From positions 1 to 30,092 of the forward strand of contig JAZDMK010000107.1 in the NCBI GenBank assembly GCA_043800975.1: DNA of 30,092 bases, written 5' to 3'. Both the position numbers and the translations under genes were made by a program. The notes under the pieces were generated by a model that saw only the letters and a program-made list of their open reading frames with translations, was not told the origin of the DNA and did not search any database. Below are positions 22,912 to 30,021 of the stretch, piece by piece. The first letter of the stretch is position 1. Each line of letters starts with the position of its first letter. The stretch comes from JAZDMK01 sp043800975. GTDB lineage: Bacteria > Bacteroidota > Bacteroidia > Bacteroidales > JAHJDW01.

Positions 22912-23268
22912 AATGTAGGCATTCTGATGATTCATACATGCATCTTGATAATGTATGCAGGAATCTCCATAAAACATACATGCATCTTGATAATGTATGC
23001 AGGAATTTCCATAAAACATACATGCATCTTGATAATACTTGCAGGTATCTCTATAATGCATACATCCATCTTGATAATGCAAGCAGGTATCACCATAATG
23101 CATACATGTATCTTGATAATTCATGCGGGCATCTCCATAATGCATGAAGGTATCACCATAATCCATACATCCATCTTGATAATGCATGAAGGTATATCAA
23201 TAATGCATACATCCATCTTGATAATGCATGCAGGTATCTCTGTAATTCATACATGCTTCAGAAAGTCT
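22912..23268. repeat. 17-unit array of 21-bp repeats in two alternating types
   Basis: A gap-free array of seventeen 21-bp units. Type A begins CATACATGCATCTTGATAAT and starts at 22933, 22975, 23017, 23059, 23101, 23164 and 23206, with a decayed copy at 23248. Type B begins CATGCAGGTATCTCCATAAT and starts at 22954, 22996, 23038, 23080, 23122, 23143, 23185 and 23227, with a decayed copy at 22912. The order is strict A-B alternation (a 42-bp dimer) except for two adjacent B units at 23122 and 23143. The left end is the most homogeneous. Because 21 is divisible by three, each frame encodes a heptapeptide repeat; one minus-strand frame reads MHYQDAC/MHYGDTC-like heptads. There are no spacers, so this is not a CRISPR array. 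It fills most of the 640-base gap 22762-23401; the first 150 bases of that gap hold nothing I recognise. Confidence 0.9.
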
Positions 23269-23368
23269 AAAGATTATTTGCGTGAGGATGGATTGCAAAA
23301 TGTGCCAAAAAGAATAATAAACTTTTCATCTTTTATTCACACCCAAAAAAACCTAAAGCGGAAAACCC

Positions 23369-23376
23369 TACTTTTG
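23369..23376 (+). promoter_or_regulatory. Bacteroidota -7 promoter element of the DUF5606-pyrK-pyrD operon
   Basis: TACTTTTG (TAnnTTTG) lies 25 bases upstream of the ATG at 23402. It places the likely transcription start about 100 bases to the right of the 21-bp array, so the array is outside the operon transcript. Confidence 0.55.
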
Positions 23377-23401
23377 CGCCGAATTATGAACAACCCTCAC
23401 T

Positions 23402-23842
23402 ATGGACTTGAGTAAAGTTATGACAGTATCGGGCAAAGGCGGGTTATACAGCCTCGTTGCCCAGAACAAAGGCGGAATCATTGTGGAATCACTGGTAGAC
23501 GGACACCGCATGCAGGTGTTTGCATCGCAGCGCGTGAGCTCGCTCGAAGAAATCAGCATCTTCACCACCGGCGAAGACCTGCCCCTGAAAGACGCTATGA
23601 AAAAAATGTTCGATACACTGAAGGGCGAACCCTGCATTGATCCCAATTCGGATGCACCCAAGGTGAAAGAGTTTATCTCAGGGCTTATTCCCGAGATCGA
23701 TCACGAACGCGTATACAACAGCGATCTGAAGAAACTGCTGACCTGGTACAACCTTCTGAACGAACACAAAATGCTGGTGTTTGATGAAGAAACTACAGAA
23801 GAAAAAACCGAAGAGGTAACCGAAGAAAAGAAAGAAGAATAA
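23402..23842 (+). CDS. DUF5606 family protein
   Basis: A 146-residue soluble protein of unknown function that matches the Bacteroidota-restricted DUF5606 family from memory: MDLSKVMTVSGKGGLYSLVA at the start, then IIVESLVDGHRMQVFA, RVSSLEEISIFTTGEDLPL, and RVYNSDLKKLLTWYNLL near the end. The last 20 residues are an acidic, lysine-glutamate tail (EETTEEKTEEVTEEKKEE), probably disordered. It is the first gene of a tight operon: its stop is four bases before the pyrK GTG. The linkage suggests co-expression with pyrimidine synthesis, but it does not by itself show a role there. Confidence 0.92.
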   Translation: MDLSKVMTVSGKGGLYSLVAQNKGGIIVESLVDGHRMQVFASQRVSSLEEISIFTTGEDLPLKDAMKKMFDTLKGEPCIDPNSDAPKVKEFISGLIPEIDHERVYNSDLKKLLTWYNLLNEHKMLVFDEETTEEKTEEVTEEKKEE

Positions 23843-23846
23843 ACGC

Positions 23847-24632
23847 GTGGAACCCACCCCCAAAGCGATACATACAGTCAGCGTGCTATCGGTGCGCATG
23901 ATGAATGCAACTTTCTGTCGCATTGATACAGAGCCGGAAAAACCGCTGAAAGGGTTGCTGCCCGGACAGTTTGCACAGATTCTTATTCCCGGTGAACCCG
24001 GTGTATTCCTGCGCAGGCCCTTCTCAATTCACGATTACAGCGAAAAGAAAAATATACTTTCGTTTCTGGTTCAGCTGGTAGGCAAAGGCTCCAGAAGACT
24101 TTCGCGCCTGCAGCCCGGTGAAGAACTGGATATCATTCTCCCGCTGGGAAATGCTTTCAACATTCCCGATAAAGGGAAAATGCTTTTGCTGGGTGGCGGC
24201 TGCGGACTGGCTCCGCTGCTTTTCCTCTCCAGAAGCATCGCCAGGAAAGAACTAAAGATGGACGTTGTGTTTGGTGCACGCAATGCTCATGCACTGATCC
24301 CGACCAACGACTTTGTGAAATTTTCGCACGTGGAGGTTTGCACCGACGACGGAAGCGCCGGCTGCGAGGGCAACATCATGATGCATCCTTTGCTTCAGGA
24401 TGAAGCGCCTGAATACGAAAAAGTGTTTGCCTGCGGCCCCGAACCTATGCTGCACGCGGTGGCAAAGTGGGCAAAAAATAAGAATATTGAGTGTGAAGTA
24501 AGCCTGGAAAATACGATGGCCTGCGGCTTTGGCGTGTGCCTCTGCTGCGTGACCGAAACCACCGAAGGAAGAAAATGCGTATGCACCGAAGGACCGGTGT
24601 TTAACATAAACCAGCTGCCATGGCCGATCTGA
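23847..24632 (+). CDS. pyrK: dihydroorotate dehydrogenase B, electron transfer subunit
   Basis: Passes electrons from the PyrD flavin to NAD+ through FAD and a [2Fe-2S] cluster. The 261-residue protein has the FAD-binding motif RRPFSI (56-61), the nucleotide-binding GGGCGLAP (116-123), ACGPEPML, and cluster cysteines C226, C231, C234 and C246 in the pattern C-x4-C-x2-C-x11-C, all intact. The start is GTG at 23847, four bases after the DUF5606 stop. An upstream ATG is not available in frame without entering the previous gene. Its 3' end overlaps pyrD by 13 bases, which suggests translational coupling for making the two subunits in equal amounts. Confidence 0.96.
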   Translation: MEPTPKAIHTVSVLSVRMMNATFCRIDTEPEKPLKGLLPGQFAQILIPGEPGVFLRRPFSIHDYSEKKNILSFLVQLVGKGSRRLSRLQPGEELDIILPLGNAFNIPDKGKMLLLGGGCGLAPLLFLSRSIARKELKMDVVFGARNAHALIPTNDFVKFSHVEVCTDDGSAGCEGNIMMHPLLQDEAPEYEKVFACGPEPMLHAVAKWAKNKNIECEVSLENTMACGFGVCLCCVTETTEGRKCVCTEGPVFNINQLPWPI

Positions 24633-25534
24633 GTGTAAAGATAAAAGACCTTCTCCTGAAGAATCCTGTGATGACAGCATCGGGAACATTCGGCTACGGC
24701 TACGAATACGACGACTTTATTGATGTGAACCGCCTGGGCGGCATTGTTGTGAAAGCCACAACCAATGCGCCCCGCGAAGGAAATCCATATCCCCGTATGG
24801 CCGAAACTGCATCAGGAATGCTGAATGCCGTGGGTCTGCAGAACAAAGGCGTGGATTACTTTATTGAAAACATCAATCCTAAACTGAAGAAATATACAAC
24901 GAATGTCATAGTAAATGTTTCGGGCTCCACCATTGAAGACTATGTGGCAGTAGCTGCGCGCATCAATGAGTTGGAAAACATTCCCGGCATCGAACTCAAC
25001 ATTTCGTGCCCGAATGTGAAGCAGGGCGGCATGGCATTCGGTACGTCCACAACCGCTGCAGCGGAAGCTACGAAAGCCGTGCGTGAAGTGTATAAAAAAA
25101 TATTAATTGTCAAACTTTCTCCCAACGTTACCTCCATTGCCGACATTGCCAAAGCAGTAGAAGGCGAAGGTGCAGATGCTGTATCCTGCATAAATACGTT
25201 GATGGGAATGGCCATTGATGCGGAAAAGCGCCAGCCGATACTTTCTACAATCACAGGCGGATTATCCGGCCCGGCAGTGAAACCGGTTGCATTACGCATG
25301 GTGTGGCAGGTAAGCAAAGCAATCAAAATTCCCATCATCGGAATAGGCGGGATCATGAATGCAGCCGATGCCATTGAATTCTTATTAGCCGGTGCAACAG
25401 CCGTGCAGGTAGGAACAGCGAACTTCATTGATCCTACCGTAACGATTTCTATTGTGGAGGGAATTGAGGAATATCTTACAAGACATAAGATAGATTCGGT
25501 GTCGGAACTGATCGGGAGCTTGGGAAGTTTATAA
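24620..25534 (+). CDS. pyrD: dihydroorotate dehydrogenase B, catalytic subunit
   Basis: Oxidises dihydroorotate to orotate with FMN, the fourth step of pyrimidine synthesis. The 304-residue length fits class 1B. Landmarks are NPVMTASGTFGYGYEY (15-30), the FMN/substrate lysine in VVKATTNAPREGN (K45), NAVGLQNKG (69-77), NVSGST, and NISCPNVK with the catalytic cysteine C130. The serine/cysteine choice here (Cys) is diagnostic of class 1 rather than the membrane class 2 enzyme. FMN-phosphate loops IGIGGIMNAADAIEFLLAGA and VQVGTANF are intact. It pairs with PyrK just upstream (13-base overlap), so NAD+ is the likely acceptor. No terminator is evident before the next gene. Confidence 0.97.
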   Translation: MADLSVKIKDLLLKNPVMTASGTFGYGYEYDDFIDVNRLGGIVVKATTNAPREGNPYPRMAETASGMLNAVGLQNKGVDYFIENINPKLKKYTTNVIVNVSGSTIEDYVAVAARINELENIPGIELNISCPNVKQGGMAFGTSTTAAAEATKAVREVYKKILIVKLSPNVTSIADIAKAVEGEGADAVSCINTLMGMAIDAEKRQPILSTITGGLSGPAVKPVALRMVWQVSKAIKIPIIGIGGIMNAADAIEFLLAGATAVQVGTANFIDPTVTISIVEGIEEYLTRHKIDSVSELIGSLGSL

Positions 25535-25558
25535 TCGTTATTCGTTAAAGGTTAAACG

Positions 25559-25566
25559 TAACTTTG
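25559..25566 (+). promoter_or_regulatory. Bacteroidota -7 promoter element of the 178-residue protein gene
   Basis: TAACTTTG (TAnnTTTG) ends only five bases before the ATG at 25572. If used, transcription would start at or within a base or two of the ATG, giving a leaderless message. No good -33 element is seen. Confidence 0.4.
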
Positions 25567-25571
25567 CGGCA

Positions 25572-26108
25572 ATGAAAAGATATTTGCTAATTATTTTTAT
25601 CGGTCTTGTTATCAAAGGCTATTCTCAAAATCCTTTTACAAATATTGATTTTAATGAAGGCGGATATTCATTGTTGGTAGTAAATGATCGTGAACCTGTG
25701 TTTGGATGGAAAAGAGACAGTATTGGAAGATTATTGAAAATTGATTCTACAACTCATTTTTTCACCAGTGAAAAGCCTTTGTTGAATAAAGTAAAATCTA
25801 AATGGAATTTAATTCCAACAAATGAATTCTCACTTTGCGGATATGATTACATATTGTACCTAATTAAAGAAGATTCCTTGATCTTTACATTTAAATATAA
25901 TATTGACTGTGCTGATTTTATAAGCAAATCAAGTTTCTTCAAACTAAAACCAGAAATGTTTTTTTCTGTAATTTCATATTTTGATAAATTTGAAAGAAAA
26001 GAATCCGATTATAACGAATTCAGGAAATCACAAAAGGAGTTTGAGAAAACCAAATTTGAATTTTCGCATTACTTTGAAAGGAATTTTATGAAAAAAATAT
26101 CAGAATGA
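25572..26108 (+). CDS. small secreted protein, uncharacterised
   Basis: A 178-residue protein with a signal peptide (MKRYLLIIFIGLVIKGYSQ). The mature part is rich in aromatic and charged residues (WKRDSIGRLLKIDSTTHFF, WNLIPTNEFSLCGYDYILYL) and ends in a lysine/glutamate-rich helix-like tail (FRKSQKEFEKTKFEFSHYFE). There is no lipobox, membrane segment or T9SS domain. It is clearly more AT-rich than the pyr genes on its left, which hints at a later arrival. The glycosyltransferase gene begins 19 bases after it, so the two may be co-transcribed. I do not recognise a family. Confidence 0.75.
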   Translation: MKRYLLIIFIGLVIKGYSQNPFTNIDFNEGGYSLLVVNDREPVFGWKRDSIGRLLKIDSTTHFFTSEKPLLNKVKSKWNLIPTNEFSLCGYDYILYLIKEDSLIFTFKYNIDCADFISKSSFFKLKPEMFFSVISYFDKFERKESDYNEFRKSQKEFEKTKFEFSHYFERNFMKKISE

Positions 26109-26127
26109 TTACCTGCTTCCAATACTC

Positions 26128-27429
26128 ATGAAGAAAAGCCGATACATACTTCCCGTCCTTCTGATCTGCTTGTTCGCGTTTCGCTTGTTGTTTGGCATCA
26201 CGTCCACCTTCTGGATGGATGATGAAAAGCAGGTGTATCTGATCGGGCTTAAATATTTTTGTACGGGACACTTTCCTTTTTTCGGGCCGGATGTGGTGTA
26301 TACGGGATCGCAGATTCCCGGCGCCCTGCAGGGTTTGCTGGTGGGAATTCCTTTTTTTCTTTTTCGCATTCCCGAAGCACCTTACATTCTGATTAATATT
26401 TTATCGTTCGGAACACTGTGTCTGCTGGCGCTTTACATCAGAAAAATTGTTCCGTCGCTGCCTTCTTATTTTGTGTGGATATGGGTTCTTACCTGCCCCT
26501 GGGTAATGACATTCTCTACAAACATTGTCAATCCTTCGTATGCGCTGCCTGCGGGCATCATCTTCTTTATTTCTTTTTTGGAATTAGTACCCCGCTTCCG
26601 CGTGACAACAATTAAAGCGGGATGGCTGTATGCCGCCATGGGCTTTGCTATTACGTGGATCATGCAGTTGCATCTTTCGTGGATCATTCTGATTCCTTTT
26701 CTGTGTATTCCTGCGTATCACTCTCTGAAAAAGGGATTTCGTCCGGCTATGATACATTTATTATTATTTAGTGCCGGACTAATTTTGCCTGCGTTGGTAT
26801 TAATTCCAACATACTTAGAATACGGAATGGGATCAGGGTCGGGTAATACAGGATCCAACATCGTATTTAATCTTTCCAACTTCGGTGATTTCTTTACACT
26901 TCTGTCTCGTTTTCTTTCACTGGGAAGTTTTGAGATACCCCGCTTCCTGGGCTCAAATACGGAGCTGCGCCTTGCATTTTTAAATGAGTATTTGTGGGCG
27001 GCTCCTTTTATCGTTTATGTTACAATAGCCGGAATACTGCAGCCGATATCCGTTTTTGCAGCTTGCTTCTTCCGTGGTCTGAACGAGCGTTTCAGAAGTA
27101 TGCGCTGGCTGCTTGTATTTGCATTTTTTATTACCTGGTTCAGTTTTTTCTTTTCAGTGAAAGGTCCTTCATCACATACATTTTATATTCTCTTTCCCCT
27201 GATCATGATTTTTTCGATATATGCATGGGAAGTATTTTTCAAATGGAAAATTTTTCGAGTGCTGATGATTGCTTCGCTGGCGGCGGGTTTTGTGTTTCAT
27301 ATTGCGTTGGGAATCGACAATTATCAAAAGCGTTCTTTGTATACACAAAGAGAAGTTGTAACCCAAGCGCTGGCAGAAAAAGATTATACGATCATGGGCG
27401 AGCGCCGCCCCTGGGACAGGAATCAATAG
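26128..27429 (+). CDS. multi-spanning membrane glycosyltransferase, GT39/PMT-like
   Basis: A 433-residue integral membrane protein with about ten hydrophobic segments. After the first helix it has the acidic pair typical of polyprenyl-phosphate-dependent GT-C enzymes in the first periplasmic loop (WMDDEKQVYLIGLKYF, about 30-45; D31 and D32 followed by E33). The rest is hydrophobic with short loops (GSGSGNTGSNIV) and a terminal soluble tail (TQALAEKDYTIMGERRPWDRN). The family moves sugars from lipid carriers to proteins, lipids or cell-wall polymers; the acceptor here cannot be told. There are no neighbouring polysaccharide genes. It converges on murB with only 27 bases between stop codons and no visible terminator. 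Confidence 0.8.
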   Translation: MKKSRYILPVLLICLFAFRLLFGITSTFWMDDEKQVYLIGLKYFCTGHFPFFGPDVVYTGSQIPGALQGLLVGIPFFLFRIPEAPYILINILSFGTLCLLALYIRKIVPSLPSYFVWIWVLTCPWVMTFSTNIVNPSYALPAGIIFFISFLELVPRFRVTTIKAGWLYAAMGFAITWIMQLHLSWIILIPFLCIPAYHSLKKGFRPAMIHLLLFSAGLILPALVLIPTYLEYGMGSGSGNTGSNIVFNLSNFGDFFTLLSRFLSLGSFEIPRFLGSNTELRLAFLNEYLWAAPFIVYVTIAGILQPISVFAACFFRGLNERFRSMRWLLVFAFFITWFSFFFSVKGPSSHTFYILFPLIMIFSIYAWEVFFKWKIFRVLMIASLAAGFVFHIALGIDNYQKRSLYTQREVVTQALAEKDYTIMGERRPWDRNQ

Positions 27430-27456
27430 GCTTTGCCGATTATTAAAAAGGGGATA

Positions 27457-28473
27457 TTAAACAATTCTTACTTCGAATTCCAGACGGATGTTAAAAGTTT
27501 CAAGCACGGATGCACGAATGTTTTCGGCCAGTGTAAGAATTTCCTGTCCGGTTGCATTGCCATAATTTACAAGTACCAGCGGTTGTTTTTCATACACACC
27601 GGCATCGCCTTTCCGGAACCCTTTCCATCCGCATTGCTCGATCAGCCAGGCGGCGGGAACTTTTACGAATGTGTCATTTACAATATATCCGGGAATATTT
27701 AAATACGTTTGTTTTAAGGTATCGTGCTGAGATTTTTCAATCACCGGGTTTTTGAAGAAGCTTCCGGCATTCCCAATATCCTTTGGATCGGGAAGTTTGC
27801 GTAAACGAATGCTTCGGATGATGTTTGCAACATCAGCAATGGAAGGCTTTTCAACGCCTGCGCTTTTCAACTCAGCAGCTACATCCCCATAACCAATGTT
27901 TGGAACCGATTTTTTTGAAAGCTTAAAAAGCACCGAAATCACAACAAAATTTTCACCATCCGGATGTTTGAAGATACTATCGCGATATGCAAAATTGCAT
28001 TCTGCGTTTGTAAGTATGTGTGTTTTTCCGGTAGGAATTTCGAGTGTCTCCACTTCATGAATAATATCTTTTACCTCGGAGCCGTAAGCTCCAATGTTTT
28101 GTACAGCAGAACTGCCAACCATGCCGGGAATAGCAACCATGTTTTCAGTACCGCCCAGATTTCGTTCAATGCACCAATTAACAAAGTCGTCCCACACTTC
28201 ACCGGCAGCTACTTTTACAAAAACAAATTCTTCTGTTTCGCCTGCAATGGAAATTCCACGAAGATTGATTCTGAGAATAAAACCCTCAAAATCCTTCGTA
28301 AAAAGCAAGTTGCTGCCCGCACCCAAAGTGAGCCTGTTGTTATTCAGGAAAAGATCATTTCTAAAAACAGCACGCACTTCGTCTTCAGTAGTAGCTTCAG
28401 CAAAACAGCCGGCAAATGCATTGACTCCAAAGGTTGTTAAATCGGTAATCCGGTGGTTATTGACAATTTCCAT
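27457..28473 (-). CDS. murB: UDP-N-acetylmuramate dehydrogenase
   Basis: FAD-dependent reductase that makes UDP-MurNAc from UDP-GlcNAc-enolpyruvate with NADPH, an essential step of peptidoglycan synthesis. The 338-residue protein is the type I (E. coli-like) form. The FAD-binding part shows LTTFGVNAFAG, LGAGSNLLF and AIPGMVGSSAVQNIGAYG. Catalytic residues by alignment with E. coli: R164 (in AYRDSIFK), S238 (in GNAGSFFKNP) and E334 (in FEVRIV), all present. I choose ATG 28473 (MEIVNNHRITDLTTFG). A TTG at 28485 is in frame, but it falls inside a TAGTTTTG promoter box, so it is unlikely to be the start. Confidence 0.96.
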   Translation of the reverse strand: MEIVNNHRITDLTTFGVNAFAGCFAEATTEDEVRAVFRNDLFLNNNRLTLGAGSNLLFTKDFEGFILRINLRGISIAGETEEFVFVKVAAGEVWDDFVNWCIERNLGGTENMVAIPGMVGSSAVQNIGAYGSEVKDIIHEVETLEIPTGKTHILTNAECNFAYRDSIFKHPDGENFVVISVLFKLSKKSVPNIGYGDVAAELKSAGVEKPSIADVANIIRSIRLRKLPDPKDIGNAGSFFKNPVIEKSQHDTLKQTYLNIPGYIVNDTFVKVPAAWLIEQCGWKGFRKGDAGVYEKQPLVLVNYGNATGQEILTLAENIRASVLETFNIRLEFEVRIV

Positions 28474-28482
28474 ACGAGTGTT

Positions 28483-28490
28483 CAAAACTA
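28483..28490 (-). promoter_or_regulatory. Bacteroidota -7 promoter element of murB
   Basis: The minus strand reads TAGTTTTG (TAnnTTTG), ending 10 bases before the ATG at 28473. It overlaps the alternative TTG start at 28485 and so helps decide the gene start. Confidence 0.5.
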
Positions 28491-28543
28491 AGCAAAAAAA
28501 TGCCCCGCTTTTTTTTTTGTTTATCTCTTATCGAAAAAAATTC

Positions 28544-28551
28544 TATATTTG
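28544..28551 (+). promoter_or_regulatory. Bacteroidota -7 promoter element of the BNR-repeat gene
   Basis: TATATTTG (TAnnTTTG) lies 41 bases upstream of the ATG at 28593. A TTG at 28517-28519 after a run of T could be the -33 element, but the spacing of 24 bases is longer than usual. Confidence 0.55.
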
Positions 28552-28592
28552 TCCCCAGAAATTAAAAAATCCGTTTAACGTAAAATTCAACC

Positions 28593-29966
28593 ATGATGAA
28601 AAAATTACTCATTTTTACAGCACTGATGCTTGCAGCTGTTTTTGTACAGGCACAGTGGACATCTCAGTACACAGGCGCAACTACTGCTTATCGTGCTGCT
28701 AATTACATTAAAGCAGTTGATGCCAACACAGTTTGGCTCACTTTCTATGATGGTGCAAATACTGTCAATCCTGCTCCAGCTATGCAGGAATACGGTAAAA
28801 CCACAAATGGAGGTACTACCTGGACTGCAGGTGCTATTACAAATGCTACTGGTCACACTCCTTCGATGATTTGGCCTATTGATGGAACAACTGCTTATGT
28901 TCCAATGTACGGATCAGTTGGTGGAAAAATTATGAAAACCACAGATGGTGGAACTACATGGGCAGCTACGCTTCCTAATGCTACACTTACTACTGCTTTT
29001 CAGAATTCAGCCAGTTTTCCAAATATTTGTGTGTTTTTCAATGCAAATGACGGTATGGTAATGGGTGATCCTGTTTCCAGCGAATATGAAATTTATACTA
29101 CTGCTGATGGTGGTACTACCTGGACTGCTGTTCCCGGTGCAAATATTCCGAATCCTGCTTCAGGAAGTGAATATGGTTATACCGGTGTTTACTCAGTTGT
29201 AAATGACACAGTCTGGTTTGGTACGAACACAAGTGCAATTTACAAGTCTGTTGACAAGGGGTTGAACTGGACTAAACATACAACTGGCCTTACTGAAATC
29301 AATGAAATTCACATGGCTAACGGAAGTTATGGTATTGCTGCTTTTTCAAACCAAACCCTTGGTAATTTTGACATGAAATTTACTACTGATGGTGGACTTA
29401 CCTGGACCACGCTCACACCAACTTCACCTAACCCAAATGGTACTTTTGGAAACGGTCTTTGCCATGTTCCCGGTACTGCACGCACTTTTGTAAACACGGG
29501 TGCTGACTATAGCGCGCCCAATATGGGAGCTGCTTATAGTATTGATGGTGGATTAACATGGGAATATTTATTCACAGATTATATGACAACTCAGTTTCTG
29601 GATGTTGATTTTGTAGATGCTTCTACTGGCTGGGCTGGTTCTTTTGTAAATGCAGCTGGTGCTGACAGTGGTATTTTCAAATTTACAGGTGGTAGCGTAG
29701 CTGCACCTTGGAATCTTCCTTCAAATGAAGAACTGATTACTGTATTTCCTAATCCTACTTCAGGCGTAGTTTATGTTAATGTTAACAATCCTCAGGCTTC
29801 TGTAGTAAGTGTTAATGTCTATGACTTACTGGGTAATGTTGTTTTCACAACCAAAGAAAGCAATATGTTCTTTAATTTTAACCTTGGTTCTTTACAGAAA
29901 GGACTTTATTTGGTTGAAGTTACCAGTGGATCCACAGTGCAGAAAAGTAAAATTATGGTTCAGTAA
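28593..29966 (+). CDS. T9SS cargo protein with BNR/Asp-box (YCF48/sialidase-like) repeats
   Basis: A 457-residue secreted protein with a signal peptide (MMKKLLIFTALMLAAVFVQAQ); the second ATG at 28596 is equally possible. It carries six Asp-box-like motifs of the form S/T-x-D/N-G/K-G-x-T/N-W: TTNGGTTW, TTDGGTTW, TADGGTTW, SVDKGLNW, TTDGGLTW and SIDGGLTW. These mark the blades of a beta-propeller, as in sialidases and YCF48-type repeat proteins. No sialidase arginine triad or RIP motif is evident, so an enzymatic role is not supported. The T9SS type A domain runs from FPNPTSG (385-391) to the end, with LQKGLYLVEV near the C-terminus. Codon use is strongly biased to repeated GGT/ACT codons, as in a highly expressed gene. 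Confidence 0.92.
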   Translation: MMKKLLIFTALMLAAVFVQAQWTSQYTGATTAYRAANYIKAVDANTVWLTFYDGANTVNPAPAMQEYGKTTNGGTTWTAGAITNATGHTPSMIWPIDGTTAYVPMYGSVGGKIMKTTDGGTTWAATLPNATLTTAFQNSASFPNICVFFNANDGMVMGDPVSSEYEIYTTADGGTTWTAVPGANIPNPASGSEYGYTGVYSVVNDTVWFGTNTSAIYKSVDKGLNWTKHTTGLTEINEIHMANGSYGIAAFSNQTLGNFDMKFTTDGGLTWTTLTPTSPNPNGTFGNGLCHVPGTARTFVNTGADYSAPNMGAAYSIDGGLTWEYLFTDYMTTQFLDVDFVDASTGWAGSFVNAAGADSGIFKFTGGSVAAPWNLPSNEELITVFPNPTSGVVYVNVNNPQASVVSVNVYDLLGNVVFTTKESNMFFNFNLGSLQKGLYLVEVTSGSTVQKSKIMVQ

Positions 29967-29984
29967 CCATCTGAAATAAAAGTT

Positions 29985-30021
29985 AAAAAGGCTGTCAGAA
30001 ATATCCGACAGCCTTTTTTTT
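29985..30021 (+). terminator. strong rho-independent terminator
   Basis: AAAAAGGCTGTC pairs perfectly with GACAGCCTTTTT and is followed by more T, 18 bases after the stop codon at 29966. It is the best terminator in the window. The remaining bases to 30092 hold no feature I can name. Confidence 0.9.

Noticed and set aside
22810..23187. 125-residue minus-strand ORF of MHY-x-D-x-C heptads
   Set aside because: Same reason; in addition a TGA at 23197-23199 cuts the frame inside the array, and unit differences are mostly amino-acid changing.
22912..23268. CRISPR array
   Set aside because: Units are 21 bp, contiguous and without unique spacers; no cas gene is nearby.
22927..23415. 162-residue plus-strand ORF of hydrophobic heptads across the repeat array
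   Set aside because: A 21-bp period keeps any stop-free frame open by itself. It has no promoter or signal, and it runs into the start of the DUF5606 gene. Kept as a question in the findings, not as a gene.
28473..28485. TTG start for murB four codons upstream
   Set aside because: The TTG falls within a TAGTTTTG promoter box, and the ATG at 28473 gives the typical MurB N-terminus.
28593..29966. sialidase
   Set aside because: Asp-box repeats are present, but I see no arginine triad or RIP motif, so only the propeller fold is supported.
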